Positions 1 to 11,152 are shown, numbered from the stretch's first letter. The stretch is DNA of 17,752 nucleotides from an uncultured Roseateles sp. (GCA_946886855.1 CAMPJJ010000108.1:1-17752), one strand, 5' to 3'. Notes: generated by a model from the sequence alone, not told the origin. Translations and numbers: made by a program.

Positions 1-52
1 TACCGGCCTGTCACGCCGGGGGTCGCGGGTTCGAGCCCCGTCCACTCCGCCA
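1..52 (+). tRNA. tRNA-Asp (GTC anticodon), 3' part only
   Basis: The sequence runs from the 5' side of the anticodon arm to an encoded CCA end (50-52). The anticodon loop reads CCTGTCACG, placing GTC as the anticodon for aspartate. The T arm carries the usual GGTTCGAGCCCC pattern (28-39), and the acceptor 3' strand ends in discriminator G plus CCA. The 5' acceptor strand and D arm lie outside the window, so the gene is cut by the window edge rather than broken. Confidence 0.93.
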
Positions 53-57
53 ACATT

Positions 58-92
58 AAAACCCTGTCGATGAAAGTCGGCAGGGTTTTTTC
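58..92 (+). terminator. Intrinsic terminator after tRNA-Asp
   Basis: AAAACCCTG (58-66) pairs with CAGGGTTTT (81-89). The stem extends inward through a G:U pair and three more pairs to about 13 bp with a six-base loop, and a T-rich tract follows. On the minus strand the same hairpin is followed by TTTTAATG, so it may also end transcription arriving from lexA-cdd1. Confidence 0.85.
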
Positions 93-166
93 TTTGGTGC
101 GATGGGGCCTTTGTGCGCTCAATGGCTTCATTCACTGGGACAGCATTTGTTGCGACGCGTCCGAGA

Positions 167-472
167 TCAAAGATCCGGATATTCGCGCTTTCGCTGTGCC
201 GTATAACTCCACCAATCCCGCGGTGGGCCGCCGTTCATGAAATCGACAGCGGCCATATAGGTATCCAGCACGCAGGGATCGTGCCGCTGCCCGGTCAATT
301 TGCAGATCCGTTGATACAGCGCAAAGGCATCGGCACCGACGAGATCCGCCGGCTGACGAATCCCCATCCGCTCGAAATCGCGCACCATCGCCGGTCCGAT
401 GTTGGGAATCTGCCGAAGCGACGCGCATTCCGCAGCCGAAGCCGCCTTGGTGTGCGTCTTTCGCGCGCTCAT
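167..472 (-). CDS. Helix-hairpin-helix protein, Cdd1 family, downstream of lexA
   Basis: The 101-residue product matches what I know of the Cdd1 'pathogenicity locus' family, a small helix-hairpin-helix family of unproven function whose members are often labelled putative mitomycin-resistance proteins. Visible features are a hairpin-helix segment at residues 18-37 (LRQIPNIGPAMVRDFERMGI), which in other proteins binds DNA backbone without sequence specificity, and the block DPCVLDTYMAAVDFMNG at 66-82. No signal peptide or membrane segment is present. The ATG at 472 lies only 16 bp after the lexA stop, so the two are probably cotranscribed and share LexA control. GC is lower than in neighbours (about 48-60% in stretches counted in and just past the gene). 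Family assignment is fairly sure; a DNA-damage role is inferred from context. Confidence 0.85.
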   Translation of the reverse strand: MSARKTHTKAASAAECASLRQIPNIGPAMVRDFERMGIRQPADLVGADAFALYQRICKLTGQRHDPCVLDTYMAAVDFMNGGPPRDWWSYTAQRKREYPDL

Positions 473-488
473 GTGGGAATCCCGGCGC

Positions 489-1166
489 TCAGTGGAAGCC
501 GCCGGAACGGATCAGGCCGACCGCCAGGCCCTCGATCGCAAACTGCTCGTCGGGGCTGACCTCGATCGGCTGGAAGTCGGTGTTCTCGGGCAGCAGTCGG
601 ATGCCGTCGGCGTGGCGCTGGAAGCGCTTCACGGTGACCTCTTCGCCGATGCGCGCCACGACGACCTGACCGTTGCGGGCCTCGCTGATCTTCTGCACGG
701 CGAGCAGGTCGCCGTCCATGATGCCGATGTCCTTCATGCTCATGCCTTTCACGCGCAGCAGGAAGTCCGGCGCCTTCGAGAACATCGAAGGGTCGACGCT
801 ATAGTGCTGCTCGACGTGTTCCTCGGCCAGGATGGGCGCGCCGGCGGCGACCCGGCCCACGAGCGGAAGGGTCAGTTGCGCGAGGCTCGCCAGCGGCAGC
901 GCGAACTGGCTGTGCTCCCGCGCGCGGTTGACCTGGCGCAACGCCGTCGACGGCAACCGGATCCCGCGGGCGGTGCCGCCCACCAGTTCGATGACGCCCT
1001 TGCGCGCCAAGGCCTGGAGGTGTTCCTCGGCGGCGTTGGCGGACTTGAAGCCCAGCTGCTGCGCGATTTCCGCGCGGGTGGGTGGCGAGCCGGTGCTCTC
1101 GATGCTGTCGCGGACCAGATCGAAGATCTGTTGTTGCCGGGCGGTGAGTTTGGGCGGAGTGTCCAC
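489..1166 (-). CDS. lexA: SOS response transcriptional repressor LexA
   Basis: LexA represses DNA-damage genes and cleaves itself when RecA filaments form. The 225-residue product has an N-terminal winged helix (about 6-72; [23 protein letters not shown] is the recognition region) and a C-terminal S24-type peptidase. The cleavage bond is Ala108-Gly109 (RVAAGAP), the nucleophile is Ser143 (GMSM) and the general base is Lys180 (VTVKRF). The spacings 108-143 and 143-180 equal those of E. coli LexA (84-119, 119-156). The linker is about 24 residues longer than in E. coli. I chose the GTG at 1166 because AAAGG lies 7 bases upstream and because relatives begin with [12 protein letters not shown]. 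An in-frame ATG at 1253 would add 29 unconserved residues and would start inside the promoter/operator. The gene is probably autoregulated through the adjacent LexA boxes. Confidence 0.97.
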   Translation of the reverse strand: MDTPPKLTARQQQIFDLVRDSIESTGSPPTRAEIAQQLGFKSANAAEEHLQALARKGVIELVGGTARGIRLPSTALRQVNRAREHSQFALPLASLAQLTLPLVGRVAAGAPILAEEHVEQHYSVDPSMFSKAPDFLLRVKGMSMKDIGIMDGDLLAVQKISEARNGQVVVARIGEEVTVKRFQRHADGIRLLPENTDFQPIEVSPDEQFAIEGLAVGLIRSGGFH

Positions 1167-1234
1167 GAGCAAGCCTTTATTCCATTGAGGGGCGGATGTC
1201 GAAGACGCGGCGACCTCGAGGGTTCGAAAGCCGC

Positions 1235-1250
1235 CTGAGAATTCATCCAG
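1235..1250 (-). promoter_or_regulatory. Possible second, degenerate LexA box
   Basis: On the minus strand this reads CTGGATGAATTCTCAG, two mismatches from CTGT-N8-ACAG. It starts 19 bases after the better box. Tandem boxes with similar spacing (21 bases) occur upstream of E. coli lexA. Because of the mismatches this is only a candidate. Confidence 0.4.
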
Positions 1251-1253
1251 CAT

Positions 1254-1269
1254 CTGGATTTTTATACAG
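1254..1269 (-). promoter_or_regulatory. LexA box in the lexA/asparaginase divergent region
   Basis: On the minus strand this reads CTGTATAAAAATCCAG, one mismatch from the CTGT-N8-ACAG LexA core. It contains TATAAA, a plausible -10 for lexA, and lies 88 bases before the chosen GTG. On the plus strand it ends next to the AGGAGA ribosome-binding site of the asparaginase gene, so repressor bound here could affect both directions. Confidence 0.75.
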
Positions 1270-1280
1270 GAGACGAGAAA

Positions 1281-2216
1281 TTGCAAAGTGCGGCCCAGAC
1301 CCTCGTGATCATTGGCACCGGCGGGACGATTGCAGGCGCCTCCGGCAGCGCGACGGACAACGTCGGCTACAAGGCCGGCTCGCTGTCGGTCGAGTCGTTG
1401 GTGGGCGCGGTGCCGGCGCTCGCATTGAAAAAGCTCGAGGCTGAGCAACTGGCGCAGCTCGACAGCAAGGACATGGATCACGCGACCTGGTCCCGCCTCG
1501 CGCGCCGGGTGCGGGCGCATCTGGATCGCCCCGAGGTGCGCGGCATCGTGATCACGCACGGCACCGACACGGTGGAAGAGACCGCCTACCTGCTGCAGCG
1601 CGTGCTCGCGCCCGAGAAGCCGGTCGTCCTGACGGCGGCGATGCGTCCGGCGACGGCCATCCAGGCGGATGGTCCGCAGAACCTGCTCGACGCGGTGGCC
1701 GTGGCCGAGGCCGAGGACGTGCGCGGTGTCGTCGCGGTGGTCGCGGGGAAGGTGTGGTCGGGGTTGGAGCTGCGCAAGACGCACACCTACCGCCTCGATG
1801 CCTTCGAGGCCGGGTCCGACGCCGGCCCGCTGGCCGTGGTGGAGGAGGGCGTCGTGCGCCGCTTCCGCGACTGGCCGCAGGGCGAGGCCTTGGGCGCGGC
1901 ACTGCTTCCGGAGGAGGCTTTGCCTTGGCCGTGGGTCGAGGTGCTCGCCAGCCACGGCGGGTCCGATGCGCGCGCGCTGGAAGCCTGGCGTGCTGCGGGG
2001 CTCCAGGGGCTGGTGCTGGCCTGCACCGGGAACGGCACGCTGAACCGCGCGCTCGAGGCGCCGGTCCAGGCGCTCAAGGACGCCGGCATCCCGGTCTGGC
2101 GCACGACGCGGTGCGCGCAGGGGCGCATCGTCGGCGCGAGCGACGAGCCGGCGGCCGCGCTGTCGCCCTGGGCGGCGCGCATCGAATTGATGCTCACGTT
2201 GCTGCGGTCGCGCTGA
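1281..2216 (+). CDS. Cytosolic L-asparaginase, bacterial AnsA/AnsB family
   Basis: The enzyme hydrolyses L-asparagine to aspartate and ammonia. The 311-residue product has both threonine motifs of the family: TGGTIAG near the N-terminus (nucleophile Thr16) and HGTDT at 93-97 (Thr95 and Asp96). A mobile-loop tyrosine (Tyr30) and the TAAMRP...ADGPQNL block (118-135) are also present. The small C-terminal domain contains GRIVGAS. No signal peptide is seen, so a cytoplasmic location is inferred; I cannot assign type I or II by eye. The start is TTG at 1281, with AGGAGA 7 bases upstream and the TGGTIAG motif at the normal distance. The gene is divergent from lexA and its leader abuts a LexA box. 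A strong terminator follows. A glutaminase side activity is possible but not readable here. Confidence 0.93.
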   Translation: MQSAAQTLVIIGTGGTIAGASGSATDNVGYKAGSLSVESLVGAVPALALKKLEAEQLAQLDSKDMDHATWSRLARRVRAHLDRPEVRGIVITHGTDTVEETAYLLQRVLAPEKPVVLTAAMRPATAIQADGPQNLLDAVAVAEAEDVRGVVAVVAGKVWSGLELRKTHTYRLDAFEAGSDAGPLAVVEEGVVRRFRDWPQGEALGAALLPEEALPWPWVEVLASHGGSDARALEAWRAAGLQGLVLACTGNGTLNRALEAPVQALKDAGIPVWRTTRCAQGRIVGASDEPAAALSPWAARIELMLTLLRSR

Positions 2217-2240
2217 TCCCGTCGCGCATCGCGCCAAAGA

Positions 2241-2269
2241 AAAAGCGCCGGCATTGCCGGCGCTTTTTT
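2241..2269. terminator. Bidirectional terminator between asparaginase and ohr
   Basis: AAAAGCGCCGGC (2241-2252) and GCCGGCGCTTTT (2256-2267) form a perfect 12-bp stem with a 3-base loop. It is flanked by an A run on one side and a T run on the other, so it can work for both convergent genes. Confidence 0.92.
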
Positions 2270-2303
2270 CATCGCGAATCCGGAACGGGCCGGATCCGGA
2301 CGA

Positions 2304-2738
2304 TCAGACGATCGTCAGCGTGACGTCGATGTTGCCGCGGGTGGCGTTCGAGTACGGGCAGACCTCGTGCGCTTCGGCGACCAGCTTCTCCAGCGCGGCG
2401 CGGTCCATGCCCGGCACGGAGATCTTCATGGCCACGGCGATGCCGAAAGCGCCCGGCTTGTTGGCGTGGGGGCCGATGCCGACTTCGCTGGTGATCGAGA
2501 CTTCGGCCGGCAGGGCGACCTTGTTGCGGCCGGAGACGGCCTTCATCGCGCCGATGAAGCAGGCCGAGTAGCCGGCGGCGAACAGCTGTTCCGGGTTGGT
2601 GCCGGCGCCGTCGTCGCCGCCCAGCGCCTTGGGCGTGGACAGCTGGACCTTCAGGCGGTCGTCCGACGATTGCGCGGTGCCTTGACGGCCGCCGGTGGCG
2701 GTGGCGGTGGCGGTGTAGAGGGCTTTTTCGATGGCCAT
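2304..2738 (-). CDS. ohr: Organic hydroperoxide resistance protein Ohr (OsmC family)
   Basis: Ohr is a cytosolic thiol peroxidase that reduces organic and fatty-acid hydroperoxides, usually recycled by lipoylated proteins. The 144-residue product has the full family length. The peroxidatic cysteine is Cys60 (GYSACFIGA) and the resolving cysteine is Cys127 (EVCPYSNATRGN). The conserved Arg18 (GGRQG) and Glu50 (TNPEQLFAAGY), which hold the active thiolate, are both present. The ATG at 2738 has AAGGAG 6 bases upstream; the open frame extends further but without family similarity. It lies 58 bp after ohrR on the same strand with no obvious operator in the gap, so cotranscription from the ohrR promoter is likely. 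Confidence 0.97.
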   Translation of the reverse strand: MAIEKALYTATATATGGRQGTAQSSDDRLKVQLSTPKALGGDDGAGTNPEQLFAAGYSACFIGAMKAVSGRNKVALPAEVSITSEVGIGPHANKPGAFGIAVAMKISVPGMDRAALEKLVAEAHEVCPYSNATRGNIDVTLTIV

Positions 2739-2796
2739 ATGAGGCTCCTTGGTGGTGATGGGTGAAAGTGGGTGAGGGTGAACGGACAACTCGGGG

Positions 2797-3354
2797 TCAG
2801 GTCTCGCCATCCTCGTCGGCAGTGACGGGATGGTCGGGATCGCGAGCCAGGTGGGTCAGTACGTTGGCTCGCAATTCATGCAGGCGCTTTGTCAGCGATT
2901 CCAGTTCGGCGGGGCCGCAGGCGCTGGCGCAGGCCAGTTGTTCAGGGATGGCGATGGCCTGATCGCGCAGTGCGAGGCCGACCGGCGTCAGATGGATCTC
3001 GACGCGACGCTCATCGGCCAGCGCACGACGGCGCTCGATGAAACCGCTGGCCTCGAGGCGCTTGAGCAGCGGCGTGAGCGTGCCGGAGTCCAGGTTCAGC
3101 CGTTGCCCCAGTTCGGAGACGCTCGGGCCGTCGGTCTCCCACAGCACCAGCATCGCCAGGTATTGCGGGTAGGTCAGGCCCATCGGGGCCAGCAGCGGCT
3201 TGTAGAGCTTCGTCATCGCCAGCGAGGTCGAATAGAGCGCGAAGCACAGCTGAACGTCCAACTTCAACCAGTCGGTGCCCGCAGGCATCGGCAGGTCGCG
3301 GGCGTCGGCCACGGCGGCGGCGTCCAGCGGGTTGAAGGGTGTCGTGTTCGGCAT
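2797..3354 (-). CDS. ohrR: MarR-family organic peroxide sensor OhrR (2-Cys type)
   Basis: OhrR is a dimeric winged-helix repressor that releases DNA when its reactive cysteine is oxidised by organic hydroperoxides. The 185-residue product carries the sensor Cys37 in [11 protein letters not shown], with Tyr41 and Tyr52 at sensor-pocket positions. The winged helix is at about 65-125 ([24 protein letters not shown]). Cys142 lies 105 residues after Cys37, the same separation as Cys22-Cys127 of Xanthomonas OhrR, so disulphide-type (2-Cys) sensing is likely; Cys146 is an extra candidate. The ATG at 3354 follows the promoter very closely with no Shine-Dalgarno sequence. It is the first gene of an ohrR-ohr unit and probably autoregulated by the inverted repeat at 3376-3395. 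Confidence 0.93.
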   Translation of the reverse strand: MPNTTPFNPLDAAAVADARDLPMPAGTDWLKLDVQLCFALYSTSLAMTKLYKPLLAPMGLTYPQYLAMLVLWETDGPSVSELGQRLNLDSGTLTPLLKRLEASGFIERRRALADERRVEIHLTPVGLALRDQAIAIPEQLACASACGPAELESLTKRLHELRANVLTHLARDPDHPVTADEDGET

Positions 3355-3361
3355 GGACTGA

Positions 3362-3390
3362 ACTATAGCGAGCAATTCAATTGCGCACAA
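3362..3390 (-). promoter_or_regulatory. Candidate ohrR promoter
   Basis: On the minus strand a -35-like TTGTGC (3385-3390) is followed after 17 bases by a -10-like TATAGT (3362-3367). Only 7 bases separate the -10 from the ATG of ohrR, which would make the transcript leaderless or nearly so. Confidence 0.55.
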
Positions 3391-3395
3391 TTGAA
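3376..3395 (-). promoter_or_regulatory. Perfect inverted repeat, candidate OhrR operator
   Basis: TTCAATTG (3376-3383) and CAATTGAA (3388-3395) are exact inverted copies separated by CGCA. The AT-rich CAATT/AATTG half-sites resemble known OhrR operators. The repeat covers the candidate -35 of the ohrR promoter. Confidence 0.75.
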
Positions 3396-3455
3396 ATGGT
3401 CTTTGGGCGCGGTTGACGGGAACTATCGGCGGCGATCGCCGGAAGTTCCAGAAGG

Positions 3456-3489
3456 AAAAACGCCCCGGGGACGTGGTCACCGGGGCGTT
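3456..3489 (-). terminator. Intrinsic terminator after yheS
   Basis: AACGCCCCGG (3459-3468) pairs with CCGGGGCGTT (3480-3489), a 10-bp stem with an 11-base loop. On the minus strand it is followed by a run of five T (complement of 3456-3460). It closes the long minus-strand gene train. Confidence 0.82.
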
Positions 3490-3508
3490 GCTGAAGCGCG
3501 GGGCGGAC

Positions 3509-5535
3509 TCAGCCCGTCGCCTGGATCGCGTCGACCTGCTCGCTGAGTTCGAGCCAACGCAGCTCCGCGGCTTCGACCTCGTCGCCGATGGCCTTCAAGC
3601 GCTTTCCGGCGTCGGCGATCTGCGCCGATGTCTGGCCGGCGCCGGAAAGCTGCGCTTCAAGCGTGGCGCGCTCTTCCGCCCACGCTTTCATGCGGGCGTC
3701 GATCTGCTCCATCTCCTTGCGCAGCGGACGCGTCTGCTCGGACAGTTTCTGACGGGCCTGTCCGCTGAGTTTGCGGTCTTCCCGCTTGACGGGGGCGGAC
3801 GGTGCCACCGGCGCGGCGACCACAGGCGCCGCTGCCACCGCCACGGGGGACGGCACAGGGGCGGGGGCGGTGCCCGCGGCGCTGCTGGCGCGCGCGCTGC
3901 GCAGTGCCTGCTTGGCCTCTTCCTTGGCAAGCTTCGCGGCTTCCTTGGACCGATCGAGCAGCCAGCGCTGGTAGTCGTCCAGGTCGCCGTCGAAGGGCGC
4001 GAGCTTGCCGTCGGCCACCAGCCAGAATTCGTCGCAGACCTCGCGCAGCAGGGCGCGGTCATGGCTGACCAGCATGACCGTGCCTTCGAACTCGTTGAGC
4101 GCCATCGACAGCGCCTCGCGCGTCTGCAGGTCCAGGTGGTTGGTCGGCTCGTCCAGCAGCAACAGGTTGGGGCGCTGCCAGACCAGCATCGCCAGCACCA
4201 GCCGGGCCTTCTCGCCGCCGGACAGGCTGCCCACTTCCTGGTTCACCATGTCGCCGACGAAGCGGAACTGGCCGAGGAAGTCGCGCAGCTCCTGCTCGCG
4301 GGCGTTCGGACTGACCTCCTTGGCCAGCCGGATCATGTGCATCAGCGGGCCTTCATCAGGCCGCAGCACGTCCATCTCCTGCTGCGCGAAGTAGCCGATC
4401 GACAGGCCCTTGCCCTCGGTGATCGTGCCACCCATTGCACGCTGCATGCGCGCCACCGTCTTCACGAAGGTCGACTTGCCCTGACCGTTCGCGCCCAGGA
4501 TGCCGAAGCGCTGGCCGGCCAGCACCGAGCGGTCGATGCCGCGCACGATGACCTTCTCGCCTTCGTCGGTGTCGTAACCGACGGAGACGGTATCGAACAT
4601 CAGCATCGGATTGGGCAGGTTCTGCGGCTCGCGGAACTCGAAGCTGAAGTCCGAGGCCGTCAGCACCGGCGCCAGGCGCTCCATGCGTTCCAGCGCCTTC
4701 ACGCGGCTCTGCGCCTGCTTGGCCTTGCTGGCCTTGGCCTTGAAGCGGTCGATGAACTTCTGCAGGTGTGCCATGCGCTCCTGCTGCTTGCTGAAGGCCT
4801 GCTGCTGCTGGAGCATGCGCTCCGCGCGCATCGATTCGAAGGCGGTGTAGTTGCCGCCGTAGCGGTGCAGCTTCGCGTCGTCCAGATGCAGCGTGACCTT
4901 GGTGATCGCGTCCAGGAATTCGCGGTCATGGCTGATGATGATCATCGTGCCTTCATAGCGCTGCAGCCAGGCTTCCAGCCAGACCAGGGCGTCCAGGTCC
5001 AAGTGGTTGGTGGGCTCGTCCAGCAGCATCAGGTCGGACGGGCACATCAGCGCGCGCGCCAGCTGCAGCCGCATGCGCCAGCCGCCGGAGAAGCTGTTGA
5101 CCGGCGCGTCGACCTGCGCGCCCTTGAAGCCCAGGCCCATCATCAGCGCCTGCGCGCGGGCGGGCGCGTCCAGGCTGCCGGCGTCCATCAGCTGCGCATA
5201 GGCGTCGGCGATGGCGTGGCCGTCATCGGCGGCTTCGGCCTCGGCCAGCGCCTGGCGCGCGGCCATCAGGCGGACGTCGCCCTCCAGCACGAACTCGGTG
5301 GCCGGCATGTCGGTTTCGGGCATGTGCTGCGCCACTTCGGCGAGCGCCCAGTGGCGCGGGATCTCCACGTCGCCCTTGTCGCTGTGCAGGCGGTCGGTCA
5401 GCAGCGAGAACAGGCTGGACTTGCCCGCGCCGTTGCGGCCCACCAGGCCGACCTTCTCGCCGGGTTGCAGCACGACGCTCGCGTCATCGAGAACGACCTT
5501 GGTGCCGCGGCGCAGCACGATGTTGCGCAGCGTGA

Positions 5536-5539
<4 letters not shown>
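3509..5539 (-). CDS. yheS: ABC-F family ATPase, YheS type
   Basis: ABC-F proteins are soluble twin-ATPase factors that act on ribosomes rather than as transporters. The 676-residue product aligns by eye with E. coli YheS over its length. The first cassette has Walker A GRNGAGKS (34-41), signature FSGGW (150-154), Walker B LLDEP (172-176) and switch His204. A helical linker with the block HLQKFIDRFKAKASKAKQAQ follows (258-277). The second cassette has Walker A GANGQGKS (349-356), LSGGE (439-443), LLDEP (461-465) and switch His493. Residues about 553-584 form an Ala/Pro/Val-rich insert before a C-terminal coiled coil (about 585-676). Both catalytic glutamates (175, 464) are present. The ATG at 5539 overlaps the prmB stop as ATGA, with AAGGAG 7 bases upstream. 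Substrate and exact ribosomal role are not readable. Confidence 0.94.
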
Positions 5540-8802
<3,263 letters not shown>

Positions 8803-8862
8803 CTCCATCCCTTCTTGCCGACAACCCGGTCCGGCATCCTAAACGTTTGTAGTCACCCAGCG

Positions 8863-8945
8863 GAGCCCTGGGTCCGGCTTGGCCGGACACATGGGCTCGC
8901 CCCCTCCTGAGGGGGCCGGCGTCAGCCGGTAGGGGGCGGGCCCGC
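8863..8945. repeat. Clustered dyad symmetries between dapD and pilU
   Basis: GAGCCC (8863-8868) pairs with GGGCTC (8893-8898) around an inner GTCCGGC/GCCGGAC stem (8872-8878, 8882-8888). GCCCCCT (8899-8905) pairs with AGGGGGC (8910-8916). CCGGC (8916-8920) pairs with GCCGG (8925-8929). The block CGCCCCCT (8898-8905) can pair instead with AGGGGGCG (8931-8938). GCGGGCCCGC (8936-8945) is a palindrome touching the dapD stop. This could be a REP-like dispersed element or an mRNA processing/attenuation structure. There is no T run, so simple intrinsic termination is not supported. Confidence 0.6.
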
Positions 8946-9764
8946 TTACGCGCGCAGCAGTTCGTTGATGGAGGTCTTCGCGCGAGTGCCGGCGTCCACC
9001 TTCTTGACGATGATGGCGGCGTACAGGCTGTACTTGTCGTTCTTCGGCAGGCTGCCGCCGATGACGACCGAGCCCGCCGGGACGCGGCCGTACGAGACGG
9101 TGTCGGTCTCGCGGTCGTAGATCGGGGTGCTCTGGCCGATGTAGACGCCCATCGAGATGACCGAGTTCTCCTCGACGATCACGCCCTCGACGATCTCCGA
9201 GCGGGCGCCGATGAAGCAGTTGTCCTCGATGATGGTCGGGTTGGCCTGCAGCGGCTCCAGCACGCCGCCGATGCCGACGCCACCGGACAGGTGCACGTGC
9301 TTGCCGATCTGCGCGCAGGAACCGACGGTGGCCCAGGTGTCGACCATCGTGCCTTCATCGACGTAGGCGCCGATGTTGACGTAGGACGGCATCAGCACGA
9401 CGTTCTTCGCCATGAAGCTGCCGCGACGCGCGACCGCCGGCGGCACGACGCGCACGCCGGCGGCGCGCAGCTGCTCGTCGGACTGGCCGCCGAACTTGGT
9501 CGGGACCTTGTCGAAGAAGGTCATGTCGCCGGCGCCCATCTGGCGGTTGTCGTTCAGGCGGAACGACAGCAGCACGGCTTTCTTGACCCACTGGTGCACG
9601 GTCCATTCACCGACGGCCCGGCGTTCGGCCACGCGCAGCGTGCCGGCGTCCAGGCCGGCGATGACCTCGTCCACCGCCGCGCGCACTTCGGGGCTGTTGG
9701 CGGAGGTCAGGTTGGCGCGGCCTTCCCAGGCGAGGTCGATGATCGATTGCAGGTCTTGCGTCAT
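8946..9764 (-). CDS. dapD: Tetrahydrodipicolinate N-succinyltransferase DapD
   Basis: DapD transfers succinyl from succinyl-CoA to tetrahydrodipicolinate, the step that commits this organism to the succinylase route of diaminopimelate synthesis. The 272-residue product has an N-terminal helical domain (1-100) and a left-handed beta-helix of hexapeptide repeats (about 105-235; [20 protein letters not shown] begins it). Asp142 and Glu190 (GARSEIVEG) match the E. coli active-site residues Asp141 and Glu189. The trimer would be cytosolic. The ATG at 9764 gives the conserved [14 protein letters not shown] start; upstream in-frame sequence is intergenic repeat. It follows dapC by 113 bp and is followed by a dyad-rich stretch before pilU. 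Confidence 0.98.
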   Translation of the reverse strand: MTQDLQSIIDLAWEGRANLTSANSPEVRAAVDEVIAGLDAGTLRVAERRAVGEWTVHQWVKKAVLLSFRLNDNRQMGAGDMTFFDKVPTKFGGQSDEQLRAAGVRVVPPAVARRGSFMAKNVVLMPSYVNIGAYVDEGTMVDTWATVGSCAQIGKHVHLSGGVGIGGVLEPLQANPTIIEDNCFIGARSEIVEGVIVEENSVISMGVYIGQSTPIYDRETDTVSYGRVPAGSVVIGGSLPKNDKYSLYAAIIVKKVDAGTRAKTSINELLRA

Positions 9765-9807
9765 GGTGCGGGGATGTGTTCGAGGGGATGCGGAAAGCGG
9801 TGGGCGA

Positions 9808-9863
9808 GGAGCGAGGCGTGTGGAGCGAGGCGTACGGAGCGATGCGTGTGGGCCGAGGCGCGT
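9808..9863. repeat. Four 14-bp tandem repeats in the dapC-dapD gap
   Basis: Successive 14-base units are GGAGCGAGGCGTGT (9808), GGAGCGAGGCGTAC (9822), GGAGCGATGCGTGT (9836) and GGGCCGAGGCGCGT (9850). A degraded partial unit (GAAGCGGTG) follows at 9864. The period is not a multiple of three, so this is not a coding repeat. It lies in the dapD leader. Confidence 0.8.
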
Positions 9864-9877
9864 GAAGCGGTGAACGG

Positions 9878-11152
9878 TCAGGACGACGGTTGAAGCTGCT
9901 TCACGAAGGCGACGATGCGGTGGGCGGCTTCCAGGCATTCGGCCTGCTCGGCCACCAGCGCCAGGCGGATGCGGCCGGCGCCGGGGTTGATCCCCTGGGC
10001 GTCGCGGGCCAGCAGACTGCCGGGCAGGACGCCGACATTGTATTGAGCGAGCAGCCCCTGGGCGAAGCCAATATCGTTACCGTCTGGCACGGCGGCCCAC
10101 AGGTAGAAACCCGCGTCGGGCAGGGCGACGTCCAGCACCTCGGCCAGCAGCGGCGTGACCGCGGCGAACTTGGCGCGGTACTGCGCGCGGTTGGCGATCA
10201 CATGGTCCTCGTCGTTCCAGGCGGCGATGCTGGCGGCCTGGATCATCGGGTTCATCGCCGAGCCGTGGTAGGTGCGGTACAGCAGGAAGCGCTTGATCCA
10301 CGCGGCGTCGCCGGCGACGAAGCCCGAGCGCATGCCCGGCACGTTGGAGCGTTTGGACAGGCTGGTGAACGCGATCAGGTTGCGGAAGTCCGGGCGGCCG
10401 AGCTGCGCGGCCGCCTGCAGGCCCGACAGCGGGGCGGCGTCGGGGCCGTCGCGGAAGTAGATCTCGGAATAGCACTCGTCCGAGGCGATCACGAAGCCGT
10501 ACCGGTCGCTGAGCTCGAACAGCGTCTGCCACTCGGACAACGGCATGACCGCGCCGGTCGGGTTGCCCGGCGAGCACACGTAGAGCAGTTGCGTGCGCGA
10601 CCAGGTGGCCGCGTCGATCTGCGACCAGTCCGGGGCGAAGTTGCGCGCCGGATCGGAGTTGGCGAAAGCGGGCGTCGCGCCGGCGAGCAGCGCGGCGCCT
10701 TCATAGATCTGATAGAACGGGTTGGGGCAGACGACGGTCGCGCCGGGACGGGACGGATCGATCACGACCTGCGCGAGCGCGAACAGCGCCTCCCGCGAAC
10801 CGTTCACCGGCAGGATCTGCGTGGCCGGGTCGAGGGTCAGCGCATAACGCCGTTGCAGCCAGCCGGCGATGGACTCGCGCAGCGGCAGTTGACCCGCGGT
10901 GGCCGGATAGCCCGACAGCCCCTTGAGGTTGGCCATCAGCGCGTCTTCGACCAGCTTCGGCGCCGGGTGCTTCGGCTCGCCGATGCCCAGCGAGATCGGC
11001 CGGAATTCGGGGTTGGGAACGATGCCCTGGGTCAGGGCGCTCAGCCGCTCGAACGGGTAGGGGTTCAGCAGCGCCAGGCGAGGGTTGACTGGCGGGTTGG
11101 TCGGCGGTTGGGCCGGCTGCGAAGCAGGGGGGGAGCTCATGCGCGGAATCAT
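9878..11152 (-). CDS. dapC: Succinyldiaminopimelate transaminase DapC
   Basis: DapC is a class I/II PLP aminotransferase making N-succinyl-LL-diaminopimelate from the keto precursor with glutamate as donor. The 424-residue product has SPGNPTG (194-200), the cofactor-contacting ASDECYSE (223-230, Asp225 and Tyr228), the Schiff-base Lys267 in [15 protein letters not shown] (264-278), and a C-terminal GRIRLAL with the carboxylate-binding arginine. The dapD/dapE context separates it from generic aspartate aminotransferases. Two starts are possible, ATG 11152 and ATG 11140; neither has a Shine-Dalgarno sequence. Conserved family sequence begins at [15 protein letters not shown] (residue 23), leaving a Pro-rich leader either way. 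It follows the SET-domain gene by 53 bp. Confidence 0.94.
   Translation of the reverse strand: MIPRMSSPPASQPAQPPTNPPVNPRLALLNPYPFERLSALTQGIVPNPEFRPISLGIGEPKHPAPKLVEDALMANLKGLSGYPATAGQLPLRESIAGWLQRRYALTLDPATQILPVNGSREALFALAQVVIDPSRPGATVVCPNPFYQIYEGAALLAGATPAFANSDPARNFAPDWSQIDAATWSRTQLLYVCSPGNPTGAVMPLSEWQTLFELSDRYGFVIASDECYSEIYFRDGPDAAPLSGLQAAAQLGRPDFRNLIAFTSLSKRSNVPGMRSGFVAGDAAWIKRFLLYRTYHGSAMNPMIQAASIAAWNDEDHVIANRAQYRAKFAAVTPLLAEVLDVALPDAGFYLWAAVPDGNDIGFAQGLLAQYNVGVLPGSLLARDAQGINPGAGRIRLALVAEQAECLEAAHRIVAFVKQLQPSS

Noticed and set aside
1167..2237. Extension of the lexA frame upstream through the asparaginase gene
   Set aside because: LexA similarity begins at the GTG at 1166; the rest is antisense to asparaginase and crosses the LexA boxes.
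9808..9863. A CRISPR array
   Set aside because: Units are contiguous 14-mers without spacers, and no cas gene is near.
9765..9877. A lysine riboswitch before dapD
   Set aside because: The gap is only 113 bp and is mostly 14-bp repeats, too short and lacking the five-helix lysine aptamer pattern.
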